A program made the translations under genes and the position numbers. Below are positions 53,375 to 62,192 of a stretch of 64,000 nucleotides of DNA, one piece after another. A model generated the notes under the pieces. That model saw nothing but the letters and a program-made list of their open reading frames with translations, did not search any database and was not told the origin of the DNA. The first letter of the stretch is position 1; the number at the start of each line of letters is the position of its first letter. The stretch lies in the NCBI GenBank assembly GCA_038207585.1, contig JBBQZP010000017.1, forward strand, positions 22,281-86,280, written 5' to 3'. This DNA is from JBBQZP01 sp038207585. Its GTDB lineage: Bacteria > Pseudomonadota > Alphaproteobacteria > Rhodobacterales > Rhodobacteraceae.

Positions 53375-53626
53375 TTACGACATGCCCAATGCGGTCTTGT
53401 ACAACTCCAGAATCGATTCCTCTTCGGCGATCTCATCGGGCTTGCGCTTGCGCAGCGCGATCACCTTGCGCATCACCTTGGTGTCATAGCCGCGGCCCTT
53501 GGCTTCGGCAAACAGCTCTTTTTCCTGCTCGGCGATGTCCTTTTTCTCGGAGGCAAGCTGTTCGGCCCGTTCGATGAACTGGCGCAACTCTTCGGCGGTT
53601 ACGGAATAATCGGGGGCGTCGCTCAT
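53375..53626 (-). CDS. gapR: DUF2312/GapR-family nucleoid protein
   Basis: An 83-residue protein matching GapR (DUF2312): EELRQFIERAEQLASEKKDIAEQEKELFAEAKGRGYDTKVMRKVIALRKRKPDE. GapR is a small coiled-coil protein that binds overtwisted, AT-rich DNA ahead of replication forks in alphaproteobacteria. The ATG at 53626 has GGAG eight bases upstream. A run of 12-base repeats lies just upstream (53637-53672) and reads in frame as KPEP units. Confidence 0.9.
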   Translation of the reverse strand: MSDAPDYSVTAEELRQFIERAEQLASEKKDIAEQEKELFAEAKGRGYDTKVMRKVIALRKRKPDEIAEEESILELYKTALGMS

Positions 53627-53636
53627 CGGGTTCTCC

Positions 53637-53672
53637 GGCTTGGGTTCGGGCTTGGGTTCGGGCTTGGGTTCT
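53637..53672 (-). repeat. Three 12-base tandem repeats upstream of gapR
   Basis: GGCTTGGGTTCG occurs three times (plus strand). Read on the minus strand in frame with gapR it gives repeated KPEP, but the only upstream start in that frame is a TTG. Confidence 0.8.
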
Positions 53673-53806
53673 GGGTTGGTGGTAGCGGGCAGTGCCGCGA
53701 CGTTCAACCCCGCACGGTGCGCGCGGCACAGGCAAGCGGTCTTGCGTTGCCGGGCGGGGTGGGTTAGCGGCTTTGGCCAATCACTCCAGCGCGCGAAGGG
53801 GCCGCG

Positions 53807-54022
53807 ATGACCATTCTGATCTGGGCCGGGGCCGGATTGACGCTGTGCGGCGTGGCGATGCTGCTGTGGTGCGTTCTGGCCGCGATGAAGGCCAAACGCA
53901 GCGCCGCACCCGATGCCGAGATGCGGGCGCGTCTGCGCCGGATCGTGCTGATCAACACCGCCGCCCTCGGCCTTTCGGTGCTGGGGCTGATGGCGGTGAT
54001 TCTGGGGATTTCGCTGGGCTGA
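53807..54022 (+). CDS. Small two-TM membrane protein
   Basis: 71 residues: two hydrophobic helices (LIWAGAGLTLCGVAMLLWCVLAAM and LINTAALGLSVLGLMAVILGISLG) joined by a basic loop (KAKRSAAPDAEMRARLRR). AAGGGG precedes the ATG. No family recognised. It ends 28 bases before the convergent FadJ-like gene. Confidence 0.75.
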   Translation: MTILIWAGAGLTLCGVAMLLWCVLAAMKAKRSAAPDAEMRARLRRIVLINTAALGLSVLGLMAVILGISLG

Positions 54023-54050
54023 GGCAATCAGTCCTTGACGGGCAACGCGT

Positions 54051-55907
54051 TCAGACGGGCACCGCGTTCAGATCAGCGAATTTCCGGCCCGAGCCGACAA
54101 GGTCGGCAACCAGCGGCGGCAGGCCCCAGATCGCGGGCGCTTCGGTCGCCCATTCGGTCAGATCGCGGCGCAGCAACAACAACCCGCGCGTATCGGCCCA
54201 GTGCATCGGGCCGCCTTCGTGGCGCGCAAAGCCGTACCCCAGCATCACCGCCAGATCCACATCCGAAGGGCGCAATGCAGTGCCCGCCGCGACCAGACGC
54301 GCGCCCTCGGCCACCATTGCCGACAGAACGCGCCGCGCGATCACGGTGGCATCGCCAGACCCCTTTTCAGGGTCAGCCGACACCAGCATTGCCAGACCGT
54401 AGGGCACAAGAGCGCCCGCCACCTCGGCCGGGGTGCAGCCCTGCGCGATCAGATGGCGCGCCGCCGTCTGACCCGCCGCCATCACCCGCGCACCGATTGC
54501 CCCCGGTGCAGCCGCGCGCAAAACCGTGCGACCCAGCCTGCGCGCAAGGGACGTGGCCGTGGCCACCGTTTCAGGGCTGGTCTGCGGCCCTACGATCACC
54601 TCGGCCAACTGCCCGCCGGGCAGGTCGAGCGCCACGCCGACCACATCGGTGGCACGCGCCCCCGTCAGCCCCGGCCCGCGTCCCGCCACCGCCAGCACGG
54701 TGCCGGGATCAGTGACCGACGCCGCTTCGCCCAGACGCGCGCCATCCACCAGCAGCACAAGGTCGGCGGGGCCCATCACATTGACCGCAGCCGCAGGCGT
54801 CAGCCGGGCCCAGTCGGCATCGCGCGTGGCAGAAGTCATCCGCCCCGACGACACAGCCTGCGCCTGCATCTCGGCAATCAGCTCCAATCCGGCCACCAGT
54901 GCCTCGCGGTCTGGTTCGGCCAGCGTCACGGCGTAGCCCGCCTGCATCAACGAAAGCGCAAGGGCCGCACCCTCTGCCCCGACCACCGCGACGGTGTTCA
55001 GCTTGCGGGGAAAGGCGTCGGCCTCGGGCGTGCGCGCGGCCAGCCGTTCGGCAAAGAACGCGTGCCGCAGCGCTGCGGCCTGCGGTGTGGCCACCAGATC
55101 GGCAAAGGCCGCACGTTCAAAGGCAAGCCCTTGGGCAAAGGGCAACAAAAGTGCCGCCTCGACACACTCAATGATCCGCGACGGGCCGGGCAAACGCCCA
55201 TTCCTTTGCGCCGCACGGGACGCCGCAATGGCGCGCTGATAGCCGCCGAAATCCGCAAGCCCGTCGGTGCGTTCGCGCGTCGGGGTGGGGGCAGAACCGA
55301 TGGCGGCCCCGGCCGCCGCAACCGCCGCCGCCTCCAGCCCGTCATCCACCACCACGTCGATCAGGCCCATCGCCATCGCCTCGGGCGCGGGCACCGGACG
55401 CCCGGTCAGCATCAGCCGCAAGGCGGCCTCGGCCCCGGCAAGGCGCGGCACACGCTGGGTGCCGCCCGCCCCCGGCAGGATACCCAACCCGACCTCGGGC
55501 AGACCGACGCGCGCACTGCCCAGCGCCACCCGGTAATGTGCAGCCAACGCCAGTTCGAACCCGCCGCCCAACACGCTGCCAAACAGCGCGGCGACCACCG
55601 GTTTGGGGCAGTTTTCGATCAGCGCGCAGACCTCGCCCAGACCGGGTGCCTGTGGCGCAGCACCAAATTCCGAGATGTCAGCCCCCGCTGAAAACGTCCG
55701 CCCGACAGCGCGCAGCACCACCGCGCGCACCTGCGGATCGGACGCCGCGCGCGCAATGCCCGCCGCCAGCCCCGCCCGCACCGGCAGGCCAAGCGCGTTG
55801 ACCGGCGGGCTGTCGATCACCAGATGCAGGATGCCATCCCGCAGGGTCTGGCCAACCGGACCTTGGCCGACGGCTACCGGTTCGGGTTTCTGAGTGGCGT
55901 CGGTCAT
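54051..55907 (-). CDS. FadJ/FadB-like enoyl-CoA hydratase with degenerate dehydrogenase half
   Basis: 618 residues (usual FadJ/FadB about 700). The N-terminal hydratase domain keeps both catalytic Glu residues, Glu118 (GGGFELAL) and Glu138 (LPEVGLG), with the oxyanion-hole region FSAGADI. The second half follows the 3-hydroxyacyl-CoA dehydrogenase pattern, but GxGxxG has become VGAEGAAL, HFFNP has become ALDLPG (the catalytic His is lost) and FIGNR has become AIGAR. So hydration of enoyl-CoA is likely and dehydrogenation is not. The gene is separated from other beta-oxidation genes. Confidence 0.8.
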   Translation of the reverse strand: MTDATQKPEPVAVGQGPVGQTLRDGILHLVIDSPPVNALGLPVRAGLAAGIARAASDPQVRAVVLRAVGRTFSAGADISEFGAAPQAPGLGEVCALIENCPKPVVAALFGSVLGGGFELALAAHYRVALGSARVGLPEVGLGILPGAGGTQRVPRLAGAEAALRLMLTGRPVPAPEAMAMGLIDVVVDDGLEAAAVAAAGAAIGSAPTPTRERTDGLADFGGYQRAIAASRAAQRNGRLPGPSRIIECVEAALLLPFAQGLAFERAAFADLVATPQAAALRHAFFAERLAARTPEADAFPRKLNTVAVVGAEGAALALSLMQAGYAVTLAEPDREALVAGLELIAEMQAQAVSSGRMTSATRDADWARLTPAAAVNVMGPADLVLLVDGARLGEAASVTDPGTVLAVAGRGPGLTGARATDVVGVALDLPGGQLAEVIVGPQTSPETVATATSLARRLGRTVLRAAAPGAIGARVMAAGQTAARHLIAQGCTPAEVAGALVPYGLAMLVSADPEKGSGDATVIARRVLSAMVAEGARLVAAGTALRPSDVDLAVMLGYGFARHEGGPMHWADTRGLLLLRRDLTEWATEAPAIWGLPPLVADLVGSGRKFADLNAVPV

Positions 55908-56009
55908 GGTCTGCGATCCCTGATGGCGCGGCCTTCAGGGTGCAGTTAACGGGGCTAAGCACAGGATGGCAATCCCTGCGCCCGCCCACCCTGCGCCCGC
56001 CGTCCCTGG

Positions 56010-56192
56010 CTAGAGCGGCATATTGTCAAACATCGCCTCGGTTTCTTCCTCGTGGCGGCGGTGCTCTTCGGGCGTTTCGTGCGCCATGCCGGGCAACGAG
56101 GGGCGCAGTGGCTGCACCTTGGCCAGCGACGCCGCGGCGTCATCCGGGGCTGGCGGGCTGGCGGTGTCGGGGTTTTTCGGTGTATCGGTCAT
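56010..56192 (-). CDS. Small acidic protein, conserved partner of DksA-like gene
   Basis: 60 residues, acidic and Pro-rich at the start, then PLRPSLPGMAHETPEEHRRHEEETEAMFDNMPL, which is probably helical. No domain recognised. The ATG at 56192 follows the upstream stop after three bases, with AAGGAT in front, so it is co-translated with the DksA/TraR gene. Confidence 0.65.
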   Translation of the reverse strand: MTDTPKNPDTASPPAPDDAAASLAKVQPLRPSLPGMAHETPEEHRRHEEETEAMFDNMPL

Positions 56193-56195
56193 CAC

Positions 56196-56525
56196 TTATC
56201 CTTCCCTTTGTTTGGCACAATCGCGGCAGACAGGTGTTGCGGGCACAGCGTCCAGACGTGCTGCGTCAATGGTGGCACCGCAGCTTGCGCATTGTCCGTA
56301 GGTGCCCGCGTCAATCCGGACCAGAGCCGCTTCGATCTGGCGCAGTTCGTGCTGACCGGCCAGACCCACGCCTTCCAGCACCTCGTCATCGTCACGCTCC
56401 AGCGCCATATCCTCCCAATCCTGCGGGACGGGCTGGTCCAGCGCGTCTTCGATCCCCTCCAGCCGGTCCGAAAGCGCGGACTTCCGGGCCAGAAGTTGTT
56501 GTTTGCGGTCGGTGTTCAAGGTCAT
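56196..56525 (-). CDS. DksA/TraR-type zinc-finger protein
   Basis: A 109-residue protein with an N-terminal coiled-coil segment and a C-terminal four-Cys zinc finger (CASCG-x17-CRDC, in GQCASCGATIDAARLDAV). DksA-type proteins bind RNA polymerase in the secondary channel and alter promoter choice with ppGpp. It is shorter than DksA of E. coli (151) and has no DxxDxA-type coiled-coil tip that I can point to, so it may be a TraR-like variant. An FNR-like box lies 58 bases upstream. Confidence 0.85.
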   Translation of the reverse strand: MTLNTDRKQQLLARKSALSDRLEGIEDALDQPVPQDWEDMALERDDDEVLEGVGLAGQHELRQIEAALVRIDAGTYGQCASCGATIDAARLDAVPATPVCRDCAKQREG

Positions 56526-56900
56526 GGCTGATCTCCGTTTTCCTAGGCCACCTCAAACTGGCACGCGGCGCAGAGTGCCGCCTTGATACAGGTCAATCGC
56601 GCCGCAAAAAAACAGCGTATCAACGCCCGGAACCGGGGGGCAAGCATCAACGTCGGCGCGGGTTGTGCGTGGTCGGCGCGCTGCCGTCAACACCCAGAGG
56701 TTGCATGCTACATCAGATCCGCGCGTACGTCTGCACCAAATGCGATCGCTCTGCCACGACCGTATCGCGCGACGCCGTGACGCATCGCAGAGCGGCAGGG
56801 CGATCATTCCAGCCTTGCGGGGGGCGCATCCCGGGCGTCTAATACAGCTTGGAAGCGACGGCACCGCGCCGTGCGCGACGCAGAACAGGGAGAGCCCGCG
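56526..56900. other. 375-base divergent intergenic region
   Basis: The gap between the DksA-like gene (minus) and the YeeE gene (plus). It contains the FNR-like box at 56583-56596 and no gene I can support. Promoters for both sides presumably lie here. Confidence 0.5.
56583..56596. promoter_or_regulatory. FNR/FnrL-box-like sequence
   Basis: TTGATACAGGTCAA differs by one base from the consensus TTGAT-N4-ATCAA. Its centre is about 64 bases upstream of the DksA-like start on the minus strand, close to where an activator would sit for a short leader, and over 300 bases from the YeeE gene on the plus strand. Confidence 0.45.
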
Positions 56901-57326
56901 ATGATCACACCAGACTGGATACACGGCCTGACGGGCGGGCTGATGATCGGCACGGCGGGGGCGATCTACCTCTTGGTCAACGGCCGCATCATGGGGGCAT
57001 CGGGCATCATCGGCGGGTTGGTCGATGGCACCGGGCGCGCCACGATGGCCGAGCGTGTGGCCTTTGTGGCCGGACTGATCGCAGTGCCGTTCGTGCTGTC
57101 GCGGATCTGGCCTGCGGCGACGCATGCCACCTCGAACATCCTGATTCTGGTTGCGGCGGGGCTGCTGGTCGGCTTTGGCACGCGGGTCGCCAATGGCTGC
57201 ACCTCGGGGCACGGGGTCTGCGGCATCTCGCGCCTGTCGTTGCGCGGCATCGTGGCAAGCGCGCTTTACATTCTGGCGGGCGCTGTCGTGATGGCGGTGA
57301 TGCGTCACGGCTTGGGGGTGATCTGA
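56901..57326 (+). CDS. YeeE/YedE-family membrane protein
   Basis: A 141-residue membrane protein with about four helices. NGCTSGHGVCGISRLS holds the conserved Cys residues of the family, which in TsuA-type proteins transports thiosulfate. GGGAGA precedes the ATG. The next gene encodes the second half of the transporter (DUF6691) and overlaps it by a base. Confidence 0.88.
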   Translation: MITPDWIHGLTGGLMIGTAGAIYLLVNGRIMGASGIIGGLVDGTGRATMAERVAFVAGLIAVPFVLSRIWPAATHATSNILILVAAGLLVGFGTRVANGCTSGHGVCGISRLSLRGIVASALYILAGAVVMAVMRHGLGVI

Positions 57327-57754
57327 TGCGGCAGATTTTTGCGGCGCTTTCGGGCGGATTGTTCGGCGCGGGGCTGTTCGTGTCGGGCATGATCGACACG
57401 CAGCGCGTGCAGGGCTGGCTGGATGTGTTCGGGGCCTGGGACCCGACACTCGCCTTCGTCCTGGGCGGCGCGATTTTGCCAATGGCGGTTGCCTGGCAGA
57501 TTGCGGCGCGGCGCAAGGCGGGGCTTTTGGGCAGCGCGATGCCACCTGCCCCGAACCCCGAACTTTCGCGCGATCTGGCGGTGGGGTCGATGATCTTTGG
57601 CGCGGGCTGGGCGCTGGCCGGGTTCTGTCCGGGCCCCGCAATGGCGTCAGCCGGGTTCGGCGGCTGGCAGGTCTGGGTCTTTCTTGTGGCGATGATCGCC
57701 GCTATGATCGCCACACCCGCGCTGCGCGCGCGCCTTCCCGCCCTTTCTGCCTGA
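57326..57754 (+). CDS. DUF6691/YeeE-like membrane protein (second half)
   Basis: A 142-residue membrane protein. GAGWALAGFCPGPAMAS contains the conserved Cys motif of the second YeeE/YedE half. Together with the previous gene it forms a split YeeE-type sulfur-compound transporter. The start shares a base with the preceding stop. Confidence 0.87.
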   Translation: MRQIFAALSGGLFGAGLFVSGMIDTQRVQGWLDVFGAWDPTLAFVLGGAILPMAVAWQIAARRKAGLLGSAMPPAPNPELSRDLAVGSMIFGAGWALAGFCPGPAMASAGFGGWQVWVFLVAMIAAMIATPALRARLPALSA

Positions 57755-57761
57755 GGTTCCG

Positions 57762-58184
57762 ATGGATATTCGCCCGCTGACCCCTGACTACGCCGTATCT
57801 CCGCAGATCGAACCGCAAGACCTTGCAGCCATCAAGGCGGCGGGGTTCGCCGTCATCATCGACAACCGCCCCGACGGCGAAATTCCGGGGCCGCTGCACA
57901 CGGGTGCGATGCGCGCGGCGGTCGAGGCTGCGGGCATGGTGTTCGTCGCAAATCCGGTGATCAGTGGCGCCATGACGCTGCAGAACGTGACCGCGCAGGC
58001 GGCAGCGATGGCCGAAGCCGCGGGGCCGGTGCTGGCCTATTGCGCGTCGGGCAACCGGTCGTCACAGGTCTGGGCGCTGGCCCATGCGGGCAAGATGCCG
58101 ACCAATGATCTGATCGCAATTCCCGCGCGGTTTGGTTACCAGCTGGAGGGCTTGCGCGCGCAAATCGACGCTTTGGCACGCTAA
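57762..58184 (+). CDS. TIGR01244 (DUF442/Blh) sulfur-related phosphatase-like protein
   Basis: 140 residues of the TIGR01244 family with a protein-tyrosine-phosphatase-like loop: Cys94 and Arg99 in YCASGNRSS. These proteins are linked to sulfide handling (Blh, BigR operons) and may use the Cys as a persulfide carrier. The gene starts 7 bases after the DUF6691 stop, so it is in one operon with the YeeE pair. No BigR-type regulator is nearby. Confidence 0.87.
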   Translation: MDIRPLTPDYAVSPQIEPQDLAAIKAAGFAVIIDNRPDGEIPGPLHTGAMRAAVEAAGMVFVANPVISGAMTLQNVTAQAAAMAEAAGPVLAYCASGNRSSQVWALAHAGKMPTNDLIAIPARFGYQLEGLRAQIDALAR

Positions 58185-58406
58185 GGCGCGGGTCTGATCA
58201 TGCTGCTGCAGGTTCGTGGCGTTCGGACCGCCGCCTGACGCGTCGCGGCGCAACTGCTCCGGATCGCACCCCTATCCGGGAAGACCGCAGAGGGAGTTGC
58301 ATGCTTCAGAGTCCGTGACAGTCAAACCACGCCGCCACGCAAAGCCCTTGGGGCTTGCCGTGGGCTTGCAGTTCATTGGCAATCCGGGCGGGGCAAAACC
58401 GCTCCG

Positions 58407-59441
58407 TCAGGTTCCTGTTCTCAGATAGTCCGCGCCATTGCCCGGAACCGGCGACGGGATGCCGCTTTTCTCTTCGGGTTCGACATTGTCTGTCGATCTT
58501 CGCCGCATCTGACTGACGGTCTTTTCGGCAAGATCGGATTTCTCGCCGATCTGGGTCAGGCGCACGGCGCGCAGGCCGCGGTGCTGACCCAGCTTGCCAC
58601 GCGCAAGCAATTGGCCCGTGCCCCCCTCTATCACAATCGTTTCAAGCGCTGTGGCCGGCACGGAAAGCAAATCGCCGGGCTTCAGTTCAAGGACCGCCGA
58701 CAAGGGCAGTGTCACCCGGTGCAGCACCGCCGCAAGCAGGCAGTCCGACCCCATGACCTGCTGTTCCATCGCGCCCGCAAATTCGGCTGCATGGGCCGCA
58801 TCAGGTGCCACAACGCCCTGCGTCGCGGGCTTGCGGCCATAACCGAGAGCTGGCAGCGCCAACATCATCTGGCCCGATTTCAGCCCGTCGCCAAAGGAAA
58901 TCTCGGCCATGAGCAACCGGTAGGCAACATCGTCCAGCAACAGGCCAAGCGGGCGCGGCTCGTCCAGAAACGAAGCATAGCGAAAGCCGTCGGTCCAGAC
59001 CAGATCAGGGTCGGCGAAAAGCGAGGTTTCAAGGCCCGACAGGCCCGCATCCAGAAACCCCGCCACCATGGCCGCATCGGTGCGGGTGGGTTTGCGCGGT
59101 GGTGCGGGTTGGGCTGTGACCCGGCCCAGCGTCTGCGCCTCGATCAGCGCGGCCAGAACATCGGGGGACAGCGCGATCATGCCCAGCGCCTCTCCAGGAC
59201 CTTCGAGGACGGCGATCAGGGGGCGCTCGGGGGTCATGTCCAGCAGTTCGGCCAAGGATACGCGCTGCGCGCGCAGCGATGTGATCGTCATATCCAGCGC
59301 CATGCAGTCGCGCCCCGCACGCGCCAGCGCCAACGGCCATGCCTTGTCGGCGCCGACAGCGGGGCGGCGGATTTGCCTGGGCGCATGCGCCGCCAGTTTC
59401 CGCTTCATTGCATCGGGCCGGTCCACAGGTGCCCCTTTCAT
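58407..59441 (-). CDS. FliM/FliN-family flagellar motor switch-like protein
   Basis: 344 residues. The C-terminal SpoA (FliM/FliN C-domain) is clear: HRVTLPLSAVLELKPGDLLSVP, with ETIVIEGGTGQLLARGKLGQ. The middle resembles FliM, but the CheY-binding N-terminal motif is not obvious. It may be a flagellar switch component; no other flagellar gene is near. A second ATG 33 bases in is possible. The 222-base gap to the DUF442 gene holds a small GC-rich hairpin near 58341-58375 and nothing else. Confidence 0.75.
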   Translation of the reverse strand: MKGAPVDRPDAMKRKLAAHAPRQIRRPAVGADKAWPLALARAGRDCMALDMTITSLRAQRVSLAELLDMTPERPLIAVLEGPGEALGMIALSPDVLAALIEAQTLGRVTAQPAPPRKPTRTDAAMVAGFLDAGLSGLETSLFADPDLVWTDGFRYASFLDEPRPLGLLLDDVAYRLLMAEISFGDGLKSGQMMLALPALGYGRKPATQGVVAPDAAHAAEFAGAMEQQVMGSDCLLAAVLHRVTLPLSAVLELKPGDLLSVPATALETIVIEGGTGQLLARGKLGQHRGLRAVRLTQIGEKSDLAEKTVSQMRRRSTDNVEPEEKSGIPSPVPGNGADYLRTGT

Positions 59442-59513
59442 CGCTGCTGCCCCGTCAGACCTGCCACAGCTTCCTTTCCAAACCCTTTACACTGGCCGCA
59501 AACGCCGCACTTT

Positions 59514-62192
59514 TCAGGCGGCTTTTTCCAGTCGCAGCGGCACCGTCACCCGGAATGCCGCCCCGCGCTGACCCGGAAGATAGGTGACCGTGCCGCCCAG
59601 ATTGGCCATCACCTCGCGGCAGATCGCAAGTCCAAGCCCCGCCCCCCCGGCACGGGCGGCATCCGGCAGGCGGGCGAATTTCTCGAACACCAGCGCCTGC
59701 TGCGCCTTGGGAATACCCGCGCCGTTGTCGATGATGTCAATGCTGACACGCCCGCCCTTCTGGCGCACGATGATGCGCAACTCGGGGCGGTCAGCGGCAC
59801 AGTATTTGCGCGCATTGGAAATCAGGTTGATGAACACCTGTGTCAGCCGCCCTGGATCAGTGCGCAGAAAGATCGCCTCGCGAGGCAGATCGCGGTCAAT
59901 CGTGAACACCCGTTCGGGGCGGGTCTGGGCAGCGGCCAGCAGCGCGCGGTCGATGATCTGCTGCAGATTGGCCAGTTCCAGATCAAGCTGCACGCTGCCG
60001 TTTTCCAGCACGCTCAGATCCAGAAGATCGTCCAGAAGCCGGGTCAGACGCACCGCCTCGTCATGAATGATACCGGCATGGCGGGCTGCGGCGGCAGGCG
60101 GGGCACCCTCGCGCAAGATCTCGGAAAACGCCCGGATCGAGGTCATTGGCGTGCGCAATTCGTGGCTGATCTGACTAAGGAACGCATCCTTTTGCACCGA
60201 AAGCTGGGTCAGCTTTTCGTTCGCCTCGCGCAGGGCACGGGCGGTGCGAGTCAGCTCGTGCTGCTGGCTTTCAAGGCGCGCCGAATACTCCATGATCTGC
60301 GCGGCCTCGTCCGCCACCGCCATCAGATCTTCGACCGAAACAGCCGCGCGCCCGGCAAGCTGGCTAAGCATGGCATGCGCGGTGGCCGACCCGACCGAGC
60401 CTGACAAGCGCCGCTCCAACGCGCCCACGAAGGCGGGTGTAGGATCGGGCAGATAGCCTGCCTTGCCCTGCGCGCGGGCGGCGGCCTCGAAATAGGCCAG
60501 CGCCTCTTCCTCGCCCAGTATCCGCTGCGCCATGATCAGCAGCGCCTCGGGGTCGGCGGTGCCGCGCAGCCAGGCGCGCGGGCCCGCCTCGGCGTCAAAC
60601 ACATTCACGAACGCCGCCCCCTGCGCGCGTTCAAGCGGCCCCGGAAAGCTAAACAAAGACCCCATCAGGAACGCGCCCGTATTCAGGCTGAGCGACCAGA
60701 AACAAGCGTGAATAAGCGGGTCCATTCCGGTGACGCCAAACAACGCCTGCGGGCGCAGCCAGCCCAGCCCAAAGGGGCCGTCCGCCATAAGACCGGACGA
60801 GAATACAGCACCCGGCCCAAAGCTGGGCAAGAACAGCGTATAGGCCCAAAGTGCCGCGCCCACCGTCAGCCCCAGCACCGCACCGCGCTTGGTTGCCCCG
60901 CGCCAGAAGATGCCACCCAGCATCGCAGGCAAAATCTGCGCCGCCCCGGCAAACGAGATCAGCCCGATGGACGCCAGCGCCGCCGACCCGCCCGACATTG
61001 CGAAATAGATATAACCCAGTGTGACCACCCCGCCGATCGACAAACGCCGCGCCAGAAGCACGATGCCGCGCAGATCGCCCGCAACGGCGCGTTTGGGCAG
61101 AACCGCCAGCCACAGCGGCATCACGATATGGTTTGACACCATCGTCGCCAGCGCAATAGCCGCCACGATCACCATCGACGTGGCGCTTGAAAACCCGCCC
61201 AGAAACGCCAGCATCGCAAGCCCGCCGCGCCCCTCGGCCAAGGGCAGGCTCAGCACGAACAGATCGGGGTTCGATCCTGCGGGCATCCGCTCCAGCCCCA
61301 CCACGGCGATGGGAACGACGAACAGGCTCATCAAAAACAGATACAGCGGAAACGCCCAGCTTGCGGTTGCCAGATGCCGCTCGTCCGCGTTTTCAACGAC
61401 CAGCACCTGAAACATTCGCGGCAGGCAGATCACCGCCGCCGCCGACAAAAGCGTGATCCCGATCCAGCGCGACGGTTGCAGATCCCACGCCGCCAGATCC
61501 GACGCGTTGATCCGCGCCATCATGTCTGCCGGTCCGTCCACCAGCCCCCAGACAACGAACACCCCAACGCTGACCAGCGCCACAAGTTTCACCACCGCCT
61601 CGACCGCAATGGCCGTGACGATGCCGGTGTGCTGCTCGTTCGCATCCAGATTGCGGGTGCCAAACAGGATGGTGAACAGCGCGAGGCCACCCGCCACCCA
61701 CATTGCCGTCACCCCCCGGTCCTCCAGCCCCCAGCCCTCGGGCGTGGCACTGGCGAAAACCCCGAACGACAGCGTGACCGATTGCAGTTGCAGCGCAATA
61801 TAGGGTGTTGCAGCCACCACCGAGATCACCGTGACAATCACCCCCAGAAGGTTCGACTTGCCATAGCGGTTGGCGATAAGGTCCGCGATAGAGGTGACGC
61901 GCTGTTGCCGCCCGATCCGCACCAGCTTGCGCAACAGCCACCACCAGCCGACAAACACCAACGTCGGCCCCAGATAAATCGTTAGAAATTCAAGCCCCGA
62001 CCGCGCGGCATTGCCGACCGCGCCGTAAAACGTCCAGGCCGTGCAATAGATCGACAACGACAGCGTATAGACCAGCGGTGATTGCAGCCATCCCACCCGC
62101 CCCAGATCGGCCCGCCGTTCCACCCAGAACGCAACGCCGAACAGAAACGCCACATAGCCAAGGCAGGCCAGAACCAGAATATCAAACGGCAT
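59514..62192 (-). CDS. Sodium:solute symporter / histidine kinase fusion
   Basis: 892 residues. The N-terminal 500 or so form a sodium:solute symporter-like domain with 13 hydrophobic segments (VGWLQSPLVYTLSLSIYCTAWTFYGAVG; SIADLIANRYGKS). A STAC-like linker and coiled coil follow. The kinase core has His677 in SQISHELRTPMTSIRAF, the N-box LISNARKY, DNGAGIPKAQQALVFEKF and GAGLGLAICRE. This is the CbrA/CrbS layout, which senses or transports a solute such as acetate and signals to a response regulator. The receiver at 62472-62846 is the likely partner. Confidence 0.88.
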   Translation of the reverse strand: MPFDILVLACLGYVAFLFGVAFWVERRADLGRVGWLQSPLVYTLSLSIYCTAWTFYGAVGNAARSGLEFLTIYLGPTLVFVGWWWLLRKLVRIGRQQRVTSIADLIANRYGKSNLLGVIVTVISVVAATPYIALQLQSVTLSFGVFASATPEGWGLEDRGVTAMWVAGGLALFTILFGTRNLDANEQHTGIVTAIAVEAVVKLVALVSVGVFVVWGLVDGPADMMARINASDLAAWDLQPSRWIGITLLSAAAVICLPRMFQVLVVENADERHLATASWAFPLYLFLMSLFVVPIAVVGLERMPAGSNPDLFVLSLPLAEGRGGLAMLAFLGGFSSATSMVIVAAIALATMVSNHIVMPLWLAVLPKRAVAGDLRGIVLLARRLSIGGVVTLGYIYFAMSGGSAALASIGLISFAGAAQILPAMLGGIFWRGATKRGAVLGLTVGAALWAYTLFLPSFGPGAVFSSGLMADGPFGLGWLRPQALFGVTGMDPLIHACFWSLSLNTGAFLMGSLFSFPGPLERAQGAAFVNVFDAEAGPRAWLRGTADPEALLIMAQRILGEEEALAYFEAAARAQGKAGYLPDPTPAFVGALERRLSGSVGSATAHAMLSQLAGRAAVSVEDLMAVADEAAQIMEYSARLESQQHELTRTARALREANEKLTQLSVQKDAFLSQISHELRTPMTSIRAFSEILREGAPPAAAARHAGIIHDEAVRLTRLLDDLLDLSVLENGSVQLDLELANLQQIIDRALLAAAQTRPERVFTIDRDLPREAIFLRTDPGRLTQVFINLISNARKYCAADRPELRIIVRQKGGRVSIDIIDNGAGIPKAQQALVFEKFARLPDAARAGGAGLGLAICREVMANLGGTVTYLPGQRGAAFRVTVPLRLEKAA

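Noticed and set aside
54201..55691. A 496-codon open frame on the plus strand
   Set aside because: Antisense to the FadJ-like gene; composition is Arg/His/Gly-rich with no family resemblance.
56705..56842. A 45-codon frame on the plus strand with a CTKC motif
   Set aside because: Only one CxxC, no second pair for a zinc knuckle, and a moderate AGAGG; not enough to call a gene.
56553..57641. A 362-codon frame on the minus strand
   Set aside because: It covers the YeeE pair in antisense; the plus-strand genes have clear family motifs, ribosome binding sites and overlapping stop-start.
58581..60404. A 607-codon open frame on the plus strand
   Set aside because: It runs antisense to the FliM-like and kinase genes and its product is Arg/Pro/His-rich, as expected of a non-coding shadow.
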